64,000 bases of DNA from NCBI RefSeq assembly GCF_010015445.1, contig NC_053116.1:27460285-27524284 (forward strand). Reading direction: 5' to 3'. Under the pieces are notes generated by a model. That model saw nothing but the letters and a program-made list of their open reading frames with translations, ran no database searches and had not been told where the DNA came from. This document shows, piece by piece, positions 34,083 to 46,393 of the stretch. The translations under genes and the position numbers were made by a program. Source of the DNA: Perca fluviatilis. Its lineage: Eukaryota > Chordata > Actinopteri > Perciformes > Percidae. How positions within the stretch are numbered: the stretch's first letter is position 1; each line of letters opens with the position of its first letter.

Positions 34083-35338
34083 CAGTGAACGTCAACTGGC
34101 GGCCAGCGGCCAACATACAGCCCGCCAAAGTTTTTAGTCTGGCCCGCAGAATAATCATGAATTCACAAAATGTAAAGAGGAAAAAATGCGTTCTGTTATT
34201 TATCATTTCAAGCATTTAGAGCAAAAACACAGCCCCCTGTATTTGCATCTCTATTCACGTGCCGGGATTCTGTACAGTGATGCCCGAGCTCCATACACAC
34301 GGCTGAGCCGAGATGCGTGTGCGTTAAAACACACACACACAGCTGAGTCGGGATGTGTGTGCGTTAAAACACGCAGCACCTGGCTGGGAACGAAACAGAG
34401 AGAGTTACCACCTCCGCTGGGGCAGATGAACTCACGCTAGTCTCTTTTCTGTAAATAGGCTACAATAAAACCTTCGTGAGTAGGAAGTCAATACTTATCA
34501 ATGCACTCACCTGTGTAGACCGGCATAAACAGTCTGCTCAGTACACTCTTGTCCACCACGCTGTTTTACTCAAACACAGCTCTACTCTGCAAATAGCGAA
34601 TTTTTACAAACAAGCTAAAACAAAAGCTGTCGGTTTGTAGTCTAACTGTTTATCTTAGTTTGCCGGGAATCTGGAAATTTGGACAAAGTCTTGTAAACCT
34701 CTGGCTGAACAAACCAAACTCTCCGCTAGAGTGGTAAACCTATGGAGGTATTATAAGTGGCTACTTGATATGCACGTGAATGACGCGATCGTTATGTTCG
34801 AGTTCTTCATTCTTGATGATGATGATGCTGGTTGTATTATTTTGCAACAGCATCTTTCATTGCAAATGAGGCATACATGACGAGTGCATAGCCTGCTTAT
34901 CGGTCATTCATCATTAAAGCTGGGCTTTTGGCTTTTCCACATCAACTTTTCCCTTCAGCCTCTATGACAGTGACATGTTTACCTGACAACCGCCATTTCT
35001 TTCTGCAAGCATTTTCCACCAATCAGGACGCTGCATACTACAATAACGTTTCCATAATCACAGACTTTAACCATCACTCCTCAGTGAACTGCCTCCTAGT
35101 CTGAGATCATTTTCTAGTTAAAGAGCCAGTTATCATTATGGAGTTTCCATGTTTTTTAGGAGTATGCTCACACTAAAACATGTAAAAAAAAATATAGCAT
35201 TAATTCAGTAAGAAAGTGAAAATTTCGAACAAGAATAGGCGTATTAGGTATAAATTCATTTTATTTCAAAGTCCGGCCCCCAGAGTGTCTGCTTAGAAAA
35301 ATTCTGGCCCTTGAAAAAAATGTAGTTGATGACCCCTG
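34083..35338. mobile_element. 1.26-kb non-autonomous hAT (Charlie-like)
   Basis: The left end CAGTGAACGTCAAC and inverted right end CAGGGGTCATCAAC are flanked by perfect 8-bp duplications CTCTATGC at 34075-34082 and 35339-35346. Sub-terminal text (GGCCCGCAGAATAATCATGA on the left, AGTCCGGCCCCCAGAG on the right) is typical of Charlie-type hAT MITEs. No transposase fragment was recognised. Confidence 0.87.
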
Positions 35339-37293
35339 CTCTATGCCCTACCTTGCGGTTTTTACCGCTGATCATGTGGAGGCGACCTCACATACACATA
35401 ATCCACAATACGCACAGCGCTGTGCATGCTTCGCAAAAATTTGTCTGCGTGATGAATGAAATTAGCACCCGTGCAATACTGCTTTTGAGCTGTACGTGTG
35501 AGACTGAGATGCTGAGACGCCACCTGGATACAGGCTACAGATGTGTTTTAAAAAAATGCAGCTCAGTGACAATACAGACATTTCAAAACTGAGTTTTCCG
35601 ACACCTCCCAAGTCAAATGAGCAAATGTTGAACAGTTCATGTTTCCTCAGCATGGGTGGGAGTTTACTCCTTGAACGCCAGGAAAGCAGGAAGGTCTGTC
35701 TTTACTCCAGCAAGATTGAAACAGGAACCCCTTCATCATGTCTTCCTTATCTCCTCCACTGTCTTCGTGGCTTTGCATAAACACATATATATTCTTATGG
35801 GCTATTTCCTAATTAGATAATCAATGATGCTCTGTGCAATATGTGTGTAAACTGGATTAGATCATTACCCTTACTGTTAACACATGATGAGCTAGTATTG
35901 ACAGGCCACATCAGCATGGGACAGTGGAAAAGTACAGAATACCCCTACTTCCTGTGTTCACTGCTCATAATAAATAAATTAAAAGGTATTTGAAATAATG
36001 TCTGAATTTTTTCAGTACTATATTCATTTGAAAGGTCATGAAAAATTACTTTTTAAACTCAACCCCAACACAGAATTTGAATAGTCTCAAACTACAATGG
36101 ACTTACGTGATACTTTTATACTCATGCTACAAGTGTGTGGCCTGTGCTACAGAACCTCCAATCTCTGTAGCACAACACAAAACATGTTAACGTACAGCCC
36201 TGACACACCAGGCAACCCACCCAACAAAGAACTCTTTCTGTTAGCACTTCACTGCTTAAAAGCAGAGTACTATTTCCATTCACCCCTTAATTTCTTTTCC
36301 TCTCCTCCCTCCATACTCCTCCTCTATCTCCTTGTTCCGTCCTTCCTTTTCCATTTTCTTTCCACCTTACATCCAGACTTATATACTGTATATCTCTCCG
36401 CGCTTTACTGTTCCTTTTCCATCCTGTGTTCATCTCATTCCATTTCTTTTTTTTCCTTCCTCCTCTATGCCTGGCTTAATGCATTCACACCACCCTTTAA
36501 TTCACGCAGATGTTTTATTCATCAAAGCCAGTATTCTTCAACGACCCCCCCGGCATCTTAGTTTGCTCCGCCCAACCGCCCACCCCATCACCCCCCTCCT
36601 CCACCCAAACACATGGCACATCCCTAGAGGCCACTACACTCCTAGTTGCTTCCCTCTTCTCCTTCCTCTTGTCTTGCCTCTGTAGGTCTTATTCCTTTTT
36701 ACACCCCCTCAAGAAAAAGCGCCTTCAAGGGCTGTACCAATTTTGAGTTATATGTAGATGTGCAATGAGTCAGAAATCTCCTTATTTAGTGAAATTGGAA
36801 TCTGTGACATTTTCATATTAATAAATGTGTTCTGCAATTAATTTGACAGAATTCAAGCCATTCTATGAGAGCTTTTCCATTTGCTGTTCGAAATACTCAA
36901 TACTTTAAGAACTCAATACTTTACTTTAAGAGCTGACCTACTACATTTATTAAGAATTTACCCTGCAGCCTGTTCTTTTTAATTAATTTGCCGCTGGCCT
37001 TGTTCTCTCTCTCGCTACACATTTCTTTAAATCGAAGGGTAAACTTTTTTTTTGAAATTTGGAATGTCCAATTTGCCCTGTTCAGTGTTCATCTTAAACA
37101 GATGTTCACTTTGCATGTAAATTGAAATGGAGATTGCATAGACCAAGGAAACTAAAGTGTCTGAAAGAACAAAGATATTGGGCAACATACCCATTTTTTT
37201 TGTAGTTCTTTAATTTGCTGGAAAATATTCCTTATGGCCCATAAAATAAACTTGTACCCTATTCATATACTTGCACAGTTCCAGTACTTCATA

Positions 37294-37388
37294 CGAGGGC
37301 TGTGCAATTAATCAAATTTTGATCGCAATTTCAGCTCCTAACAATCATAAAAGCAATGTAATCGAGAAAAACAAGGCACACTGAGTTT
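37294..37388. repeat. Left part of an older MITE (GGGCTGTGCAATTAATC)
   Basis: GAGGGCTGTGCAATTAATCA followed by GATCGCAATTTCAGCTCC is the start of a common fish hAT-like MITE. It was interrupted by the element at 37389. Its remaining sequence resumes after 38473, but the right end is not clear. Confidence 0.55.
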
Positions 37389-38473
37389 TAGGGCTGCAGC
37401 TATCGATTCTTTTTGTAATCGATTAATCTAGCACTTTATCAATCGATTAATCGGATAATGTTTTTTTTGCGTTTTTAGACAACCAAAACTAGGGAAAAAA
37501 AGCAACATTTTCGGAAGAAAGCAACATTTGTATTGCCTACATTGCTTACAATATCATCTCTCAAAAAACTAAACATATTAAGTGCATTTAAGTGCCATAT
37601 TACATTGTTTTTAAAGAATTTTTTTTTCAAATCATATCAACCTCAAACTAAGGCATACATTAAAATACACAAACATTACATTAAGTTGTGCAACTTAACT
37701 TTCAGAACTACAAGTTTCAACCTGAGACTGATCTGTATATAGCCTACAGTAGGCCTATATGTAAATATTAGTTATACTCAACCTATTTTCATTTATATAT
37801 TTGATTATAATGTCACACAGCTCTGTTACACTTATGCTATTAGATCGTTGATCAGCTGTTTCTCCGTAGAGAGAGAGAGAGAGAAAAAAAAAAAAAAAAA
37901 AAAAAAGAGAGAGAGAGAGAGAGCGAGATGCGCAACAATCAGCTGTTTTTCCGAAGGGATAGTCAACGCGTCAGCTCTTTAGATCAGATCGTGGTCACCA
38001 CTACGTATTTTCTTGTCTTTGATTTTGGTAGTTGTTGTGTTTGGTGTAGTTTCATCGTCCATACGACTGTTATTTACTTTTGTCGGGTCCGCTAGGTGGA
38101 ATGGATGATTAAGTTAAACGTCGTACTATTATCGTGGTAAGCTAGTTCCATTTTGCAGTAGACATACTGTACAGGGTTTTAGTTTTAATTACGTTTGAAC
38201 TGATTCCAAACTTTGGACACTTTCTGTCGTTTTCTCCAGCCTGTCTCTTCTCTTAGCCCCTCGCTATTTACGCTCTGGCACGTAGACTGTGTCGCCAGCA
38301 GCAGACTGAGCAGCGTCTGTGCGACAGTAATAATGCTCCGTGCGGAAACACCGTCCGTCAGCGATACAACGTTGGTAACATTGATTTAACGAAGCTTCGA
38401 GGCAAGTCATTTTGCATCGAGGATTTTTTGTAATCGAATTATTCGAGTTATTCGAGGAATCGTTTCAGCCCTA
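37389..38473. mobile_element. 1.09-kb non-autonomous hAT with 8-bp duplication
   Basis: The left end TAGGGCTGCAGCTATCGATT and inverted right end TAGGGCTGAAACGATTCC are flanked by perfect CTGAGTTT at 37381-37388 and 38474-38481. Both ends carry TTTTTTGTAATCGA-like text next to ATTCGA/ATCGATT repeats. A purine mirror tract lies inside (37868-37922). No transposase frame remains. Confidence 0.87.
37868..37922. repeat. Perfect mirror polypurine tract (GA)n-A23-(GA)n
   Basis: Eight GA steps, a run of 23 A, then eight GA steps form a 55-bp perfect mirror repeat centred at 37895. All-purine mirror repeats are classic triplex (H-DNA) formers. Confidence 0.93.
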
Positions 38474-41400
38474 CTGAGTTTCTCTGCACTTCATTCCTCC
38501 TCCTGAACAGTTAAAATCATACCTTTCATGATCAGAACTACTACTATTATTATTATCTTGAATGACACTTACAGAATGCTATTATCGATTCCACTAGCAA
38601 CAACGAGGCTAATATTATGCACATTCAAATTACTGTATGTGTAACTCTTGGAAGACCGTGTACATGCACATGTATTCACTGTGTCCAAAATAACACAAGC
38701 ACACTGTGATTACAGCCACAGCATTCACTTTTAATTCTTCACATGACATGCATATTTCCCATAAACACCCCAGGTGGCACTGAGGTACAAAAAAAAAAAA
38801 TCTTCGCCCCCCCCTCCCTTCAAGCTCACCAACTTATCTCCAAAAAACAAATTTAGTCTTCTCTCTCCTTCCTCTCAAACCATTTATTGCATTTATCTCC
38901 CTGAACTCAGCAAATCATGTCCCCTGCAGTGCATTTTTTCACATAAGGTGCATATTTCCAAATCATGTATATTATGTACTGAAATGTCTCTATTTCCTCT
39001 ATTTTCTCCTCCAAACCATTTTTCAAAACTTATGCCGAAAACTGAGCGGTCTCATTGCTGTTTGCACCACTTACTGTTTTTTTTTTTTTCACTCTCCAAA
39101 AAGTAATTTATTCTCCTTGACTTTGTCCTTGCATGCTTGCTCACACACACTGACAGTCACTGACACTTCTGAATCCAGCTGTGTATATAATACATGATAT
39201 CAATGGAAAGCTGCTTAATTAATTAGTCCATTTAGTCCTTAATTCTTAATTGACTTGTATTTAACTTTTTTATTTTTTTACAGTTTTGGTTAATTCCATT
39301 TGTCTAAAAACAAATACATACATAAATAAATAAAATGTAAATTTGTAGTGAAAGACCTGTTGTTTCTGTCTTGCAAAAAAACATTAGTCCAATAGTGAAT
39401 ATAAAGCTTCAAAACATCAATTTTCCTGGCTTTACGTGGGAGTTGTAAATTGCACAGTACATAATTGGCTCATATTAGCTTAATAATTAGCTCTGATTTC
39501 ATGGCTTTCTTCCAAAGGGCATATGTTTAGTACGCTGACATTGTTTTTGTTTTTTATCACTGTCTGTCGAGGTGTGCACTACTGGGAGAATAATCAACTA
39601 TTTTACATACTGTTTGGTAAGGTTGTGGTTGTTTTATTTTAAAACTTAAATTTGTGTATTTTGGAACTTTTAAATTCACAACACCCTTGTGGGTGATAAA
39701 GCCAAATTCCCTCCATTTGTCAGTTCTTTATTCATCTATATCTTTACTTTTTACTTATCTTGCCAAACACAATTTAGTGTCCTCTTAATTTGTATTCATC
39801 CCTCACCTCATTCTTTCATCCCACCCCACAAACTAATTCACTTTCACTTCATTCTCTCAGTCTCCCTGTTTCTTCATTCTATCCGTCTTTCCTGAAACAA
39901 ATTAAATTCAGTCTCACAGACTATGCTTTAATCTCATCTCAACCTACTAAATTTCTGCTCTCTCACCTTCTCAGTTGCTCACTAGTCTTTCCATTCCTTT
40001 CTGTCCCTAACTTTGAAACCGTCCACACCTTCTTCAAAAGGCTAAAACTCACTTATACCCAAGCATTATTCTCCTCACATACAGTAGTCTCAGCTACCAA
40101 AAGCGAATTTGCTCTGTTTGTGTTTCCCGCCATATCTGCTGGATTAAATTTGTCAGTGTAACATGCATATCTGCTCAATCACATCCAAAACTAATCTCAC
40201 CTCTGCCTACCGCATTTCTTCTCTGTCTCTTTCGCTTGTTCTGTTTCTCATCGTCTCTCGGTGTAAAATAAAGCTCGCTCAACACAACCAAGCAATTTCA
40301 TTTCTACCCATGTCCTCTCTACTCACTGCTCACCATTTTATCTTCTCACAAACTAATTTAGTCTGCATCCATGCTTCTCTCTCCCTATCTCCAATCTTCT
40401 CTTTGCATCTCTCGGCTCTCTGAGGAGTATCGCTCGTATTATAACTTACTATAATCTGCATAATGTGCACCTCTCTTTATCATTTCTGAGTCCGTGTTCT
40501 TTCTGTTTGTGAAAACAATCAGATATCCCCTTTTTCTGTCTACTGTTATCTCTGTCTTTAAGGTTGTCTGTCCACTGGGAACTTCTCTTTTTACCACTGA
40601 GGTCTTCAGGGTTAACGACTGTCGCACATTTTTATCAGCACTGCAAGCTTTGGATGTTTCTGAGTGAAGTGAGCACTTGAGGGTTAGAAATATTTAAATT
40701 CTCATGAATATAAGAGTGCATATTGCAAAGCTTCAGCTGAGTTTAGCATTGTAGCTGCGGGAGGTGGGACTAAATCTTCCCTTCTACATTTGAAATGGAG
40801 AGGTTTATTTCTTAGAGGAGCAGAAGATAACTATTCCTAATTTAAAATAAGTTTTTCCTATTATCACTTACCTAAAACTATACTTGATTCACAGACTCAG
40901 ATTTAATTCTAGTTTAAGAGCACTGGTTAGTAATTTAAAGTCTTAAAGGTATAATCTAAGCCAAACAAGTCCATCACTAACAAGAACAGCAGCCCCAACC
41001 AGCCTTAACACTAGATCTTACTTTTTGTGACATGTAGTTGGATTTCACAGGAAATTAAATTTGATTGCCTTGACAGTCATTCAATTGGCTGGGGTTTAAA
41101 AACAGGATATCTGGTTTCTGGTTGAAATACCACAAAAGCTTTCTTACCCATTCTAAATGAATTATACTTCGGGAGGCAGATGTCTGGCAATGAGAAATTA
41201 GCAACAGTTCAAATGTGCAAACCTTTGATATGAGTGACAAAGAAATTATAACATATTCTATTCATGAAGAAGCAACAGCATTTATAGAGAATATGTTCAG
41301 AATTTTAAGAAACAGCAGCACAACAATATACTGGTGTAAAACAGAGATTACTATATCAAAGGAGGGCTCATTTGTTTGCCGTATTAACACCAAAGTTTCA

Positions 41401-41596
41401 ATACTTTTGAAGAAACTTTTAATTTAAAGGCATGATCACTTATTGTTTTGTTTAATGCTTCCAAATTTTTACAATATGAGATTATTTTTGGTTTCCATCT
41501 ATTTTGTTTTCTTTTTGGCTATCTAGTTTGCCACATATGAAATTAAAATGAGCTGCAGGAACATGAGCAGAAAACTGACTACTTACAGTACATGGA

Positions 41597-42058
41597 ACTA
41601 TCTGTACCGGTGTTAATCCTTTTGCCATCAGGGAAGAGAAGCATCACCAGCAGAACATCACGCTTCAGAGATAACACCTACCTCCAAGCTATACGGCACT
41701 TAAACATGGCTTAACGTATTAATGTTTTTCCCTGTGGTATTATGTACTTGTGGACTGTCCTCTCTGCACTATGGAATGCCCCACTGCACTAGGGACATCC
41801 CCGTTCGCCATTGCACTATGAGCTCTGGCTTGTGCCTCCTGTACCAAGCACTTTATGGACTGGTCCACAACCCGTTTACACACTTATATGTGTGCAATAT
41901 GCGTTGTTTATGTTTATGTCTGTGCATTTGAAGTCAAAATGTGTGCAATGTGTTATGTCGGTGCACTGTTGTCAATTAGGTGGTATATATGGGCACACCA
42001 AGACAAATTCCTATCAAATGCACTGTTGAAATGGCTAATAAACTTAAACTTGAACTTA
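41597..42058 (+). mobile_element. LINE 3' end (L2/CR1-like tail)
   Basis: Text such as CTGCACTATGGAATGCCCC, ACCAAGACAAATTCCTATC and the terminal ATGGCTAATAAACTTAAACT with short TTGAACTT-type repeats is typical of 3' untranslated ends of fish L2-like LINEs. The 5' part is absent and no target duplication was found. Boundaries are approximate. Confidence 0.6.
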
Positions 42059-43862
42059 ATGTAGAAAAGCCTTGGGTAGCCATTTTTTTTAACAGGGGAC
42101 GATGTGACATGTCCCAGTAGAAAAAACACAGGTGTAAATAATGAAAGTAACGATGTCTGACTTACAATTAGCTGTATGGGTGTCAGGGTTCTAGTATAGA
42201 ACACAATTGAATAGAATGGAGCCATTGCTAATGTTATTAGTAACACCTGAGCTTTTCCTGCTATGACAAGTGAAAATGCCTGTGAGCAGATTAAAGCAGT
42301 ACTGGTCAATCTGTCTCAAAGTCAAGGATTCATTCAATTCAATTCATTGATTTGAGGACTTCAGAAGTCCTGTAACACATCAGTAAACTAAAAACATTTT
42401 TACTTTAACCCTGGAATGGAACACAACACGATTAACATACAGTACTAAAGCGGAGTAATCAGTAAAGAACAGTACATGACCTCTGCTGACACAGTGTTTC
42501 ACACTATTTTCTTAACACTATTACACACATGTATTATATATTATATACTATAATCTCTGGGATTGGCACCATAAAGGTAGTGTTAAGTTTGCTCCGAAGC
42601 AGGGTTTTTACTCTATATTGCTTTGATTAGGCACTTCCTTCAAGAAAAGATTACCAGCGAACCAACAAATATTAATCTGAGCCAACAGGGCGCAACATTA
42701 CTCTCAGTCAGAGAAGGGATTAAATGTACTTCTCATTCATTTTATGATTTAAGGTGATGAAACCATGTCACTTGAGTAGCCCAAAGAAACACCAAAACAA
42801 CTGTTCACAAATCACGCCTGACACAGGTCTATTGAAAGCTACTGTTCTAGCGTCAAAAATATTCCTCACTGAGTGGAAAGTTTCCAATACCGGTCAAAAC
42901 CCTGGGCTTAGCTCCCTCCTGTGAGAGAAACCCTTAGAGTTTCAGGGAAAAGCAATCCAAAGCCACAAACAGCGTATGAGGGGATGGATGAAGGCCGGTT
43001 GGATGGAGAAAAAAAAAACAATGAGGTAGAGAGCAAACCTGGTTGGGAGAGAGAGGATGTCTGGAGAGTTTTGTGTGTTGCAGAATCAATTCATCCCTGT
43101 TTACTCGTCCTCCTCCTCTTCCTCCCACTAGCCCTGGGCGTTGACAAGACACCCAACGCCTACGCAGGAAAAGCACAACACCAACTACCCAGAACCCCAT
43201 CAGATTTCCCTTCCTCTATCCCTCAACTCTCATCTTCCATCCCTCTCTCTTATTTCTCCCAGATGTCTCTCACCCCATTTTCCCCCTGCAGCCCTCCTTC
43301 CATGTTATTCTCTCTGAATTCATCCGTCTCCCTCGTCTTTCATATCGCTGTCATACCCGCCTCTTCTCCGTCCTTTCCTTCATCTCTCATGCTCTGCTGT
43401 TTGCACTCTCTCGCTCTCTTGTCTTTAACGTTTTTTTCTTTGTCCCCTCTCCTATTATCAATGATCTAAGTTTTTCCAATCTTTTATCCTTTCTGTTTTC
43501 ACCGTCCATAGGCCCATACACATCGTGTGCGAACAGCGATCTTGCAGGTTCATGTAGATAGAAATAAATGCAGAGACACACCATCTGTCATCCAAGCTTT
43601 AGCCATAACACTGGCTAATTTTTTTGTTTTTAACCTAAAAAGAGGAACTTCAATAACGTTCCAGCAGCCAATGTATTCTGAGTCTGGTGGATGTGCGATG
43701 TGCAATCTAGGACCACCGTTTTGGATCAATGACCGGAAATGTCATTCCCTCTCATTCATTTCTGAAACTGTCCTGACTCCCTCCTCCTCTCTTTTCATCA
43801 TAATTTATTCTCTGTCTTTGTCTCTCCCTCTGTCCCTTTCTACCTCCATTTCTCCTTTTCTT

Positions 43863-43867
<5 letters not shown>

Positions 43868-43925
<58 letters not shown>
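43868..43925. repeat. (TC)n microsatellite
   Basis: Pure TC for about 57 bp within a wider pyrimidine-rich segment. Confidence 0.96.
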
Positions 43926-43926
<1 letters not shown>

Positions 43927-44228
43927 AATCTTTCTCTCTCTGTCTGGCTCAGTGGGAGTTTGGAAAACACTCCGTCTCTCTCATGAAAGAAAAGTATTGC
44001 TTCACTCCCCCAGCTCTCTTTTGATTCGAAATAAAAGGCAATGTGAAACATCCCCCAGACACACACACTGACATTCATAGCATCTATCCTCTCCTACGAC
44101 CTACTCAATGGCTTGAAGACTGAAGCAATTCAGCAGTATGAAGGGGCAGAAAAAACAGGGAGGCAGAGAGGGAGTGAAAGAGAGAGAGGAAATTAGTCTA
44201 GAGTATTGGGAAAGGTAAGAAAGTGTAA

Positions 44229-44229
44229 G

Positions 44230-44266
<37 letters not shown>

Positions 44267-44384
44267 GTGTGTGTGTGTGTGAGAGAGAGGGAACAAATTA
44301 GTTTGGTGACAGTAAAAAAGAGTGAGGGGTTTATAGTGTCTGTCTGCCTGTGTGTGCATGTGTGTGCATGTGTGTGTGTGTGTC

Positions 44385-44438
<54 letters not shown>
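44229..44438. repeat. (GTGC)n and (GT)n microsatellites
   Basis: About nine GTGC units (44229-44265) pass into GT, then after a unique stretch a second GT-rich tract with GTGTGCAT variants runs to 44438. Confidence 0.95.
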
Positions 44439-44443
<5 letters not shown>

Positions 44444-44630
44444 GACTATAACAGGTAGAGAGTGAAGGAGGAGGAAGCTCTCCAAGGAGGCAGAGTATGT
44501 GTTTTCATGTTGTTCAGCTCAACACGACAACAGAGTGGATCAAAAAGGAAGACAATATGGGACATGAACAAAGACACACAGTCAGTCAGTTTTAGTTTAC
44601 CAGGCTGGAGTTGAAGCTACACCAAGACAC

Positions 44631-44631
<1 letters not shown>

Positions 44632-44681
<50 letters not shown>
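44632..44681. repeat. (CA)n microsatellite
   Basis: About 50 bp of uninterrupted CA. Confidence 0.97.
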
Positions 44682-44684
<3 letters not shown>

Positions 44685-45307
44685 AACACACTACACTCCT
44701 ATCCATTAAATCAGTGACATAGAGGTGAATGAATAAAACACTGTTTTATTGCCTATAGTTTAGCATTTTTGTTTCAAATTCAAGCAAAGCAATGTATTAT
44801 AAAATACATACGTCTGTTTTCATAATTCATGATAGTATTATTTATGCTCTTAAGCAGGTGTTCTACCTAGTTCCTGTAAAAGCAACATTGCTCAGCTTGG
44901 TTCCTCTATGTCATGAGCCGACATTTTAACCTGCAAGAGCAGGATAACTATTAAGTGTTTAAAAGTATTCTACTAAAGATGTAAATGTTTCTACTGAATG
45001 ACCTGTTGACTGGCAAGCTCACATGCTAATTGGACTCTTAGTTCCTGTTTTATAATAGCAGGTGCAGTGGAAAGGTCAATCAGTTAAAGCAATAACATGT
45101 AGACAGCAACTTAGAGGTGGCTAATTAGAGTGATCAAGGCATTTACAATTCATTGGGTGTTCAGAACGTGACAAATTCTTTATCAAATTTGACTCTCCAG
45201 TCTTGCGAAAAAGACGCATGAATTAATTATTGGGTTTATTCTTAACTTGCTTAAAGCAAACGTAAGTGAATATACTAGTACAATTTATAATCAACATGTG
45301 TATACCA

Positions 45308-45936
45308 TAGGGCTGTAACGGTTTTTGTATTCTTGCCGAACCGTCACAGTACGGGGGTCACGGTCAGGTACATGCAGCTGCACGCAGAATACACGGTATG
45401 TAGATTGATTCACGTAATGCGGAACCACATTTCAGAAGCATTTTAGTTTAGCAATAATTAGCCTGTGCCCATGTTATCTCCTTACATACACCTACGCTCT
45501 CTGTCTCTGCAAGATTGGGAATGATTGAGATTTCTCTCGGCACAGCTACCAGAAGACTTACAACTTTCAGACACGATGCTCACGTCACATTTACGCCGTC
45601 TCTCTCAGTTGGAGGCTGCGCAGTAACACTCAGCGCTCACTGGAAAAGTGCTTCTAATATCCTTCACTGGTCTCCGTCCAGAGCAACGGGATCTGTTGGT
45701 CCAGTTTATATACTGTCTATGTGTATTAGAGAAGTGTTTAAAATGTTTCTCATTTTTATAATAAAAAAAATAGTTTAACAAAGTCTTAATAACTTGCACT
45801 ACTGTCTGTTAGAAATAAAGAAAAAGTACGAAGAAACGTATCCTTATGCATTTTTTTTTTCATATTTAGTTTTATAGGGGGGGGGGGGACCGTGATTCCA
45901 AAACCAGGGTAGGAACTGTGTACCATTACACCCCTG
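45308..45936. mobile_element. 629-bp hAT-like MITE
   Basis: The left end TAGGGCTGTAACGG and inverted right end CAGGGGTGTAATGG are related. They are flanked by GTATACCA (45300-45307) and GTATACCG (45937-45944), an 8-bp duplication with one mismatch. Near the right end is a run of 11 or so G followed by ACCGTGATTCC. This is a common fish MITE family as I recall it. Confidence 0.78.
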
Positions 45937-46104
45937 GTATACCGTCATCACTACCACAAACAAACACACTTCAACTCTTACTTGTGTATCTTTGTATGAG
46001 TGAAAAAAACACACATTTAATTCAAGCCCTTCTGCCCAGAAAGAACCCCTTTGCCACAGTAGCACAAATACATGCACACTCCTGCACTACAGCACACTAC
46101 TCAC

Positions 46105-46393
46105 CAGTATAATCTTCACGGCAGATGCAGGTGTACCCTCCTTCTCTGCGGGCGCAAACCCCTCCGTTCAGGCAGGGGTTGGAGTAACACAGGTTGATCT
46201 CCGTCTCGCAGTAATCACCCGTGAAGCCAACTGGGCAGCGGCAGCGTAGGCCTGCGATAGGGTGGATGGGCCGGAACAAGATGGAGGGCGAGGAGATGAA
46301 GGGGGCAGAGCTGTTGAAGCGCAGCACTGAGATACACTTCATGTAGTTCTGGCATGGCTCACGCAGACATACATTGTCGTCAAACGGGAGAAC
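46105..46393 (-). CDS. celsr3: celsr3 window exon 2: EGF1 and most of EGF2
   Basis: This 289-bp exon encodes about 96 residues. It begins [20 protein letters not shown], the conserved start of CELSR EGF1, followed by a long loop with FNSSAPF (a possible glycosylation sequon) and [16 protein letters not shown]1 closes with [15 protein letters not shown]2 then opens with [20 protein letters not shown] and breaks after DYTG. The acceptor is TTCCAG/GTT at 46393 (phase 0) and the donor is G/GTGAGT at 46104 (phase 1). The codon split here is completed in phase by the exon at 30092, giving TGDQC, which closes EGF2. The intron downstream is 16 kb, the largest complete intron in the window. Confidence 0.93.

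Noticed and set aside
42921..43469. 182-codon plus-strand frame, the longest in the window
   Set aside because: Its C-terminal half is Ser/Leu/Pro from a pyrimidine-rich stretch, no domain is recognised, and it lies inside a celsr3 intron on the opposite strand.
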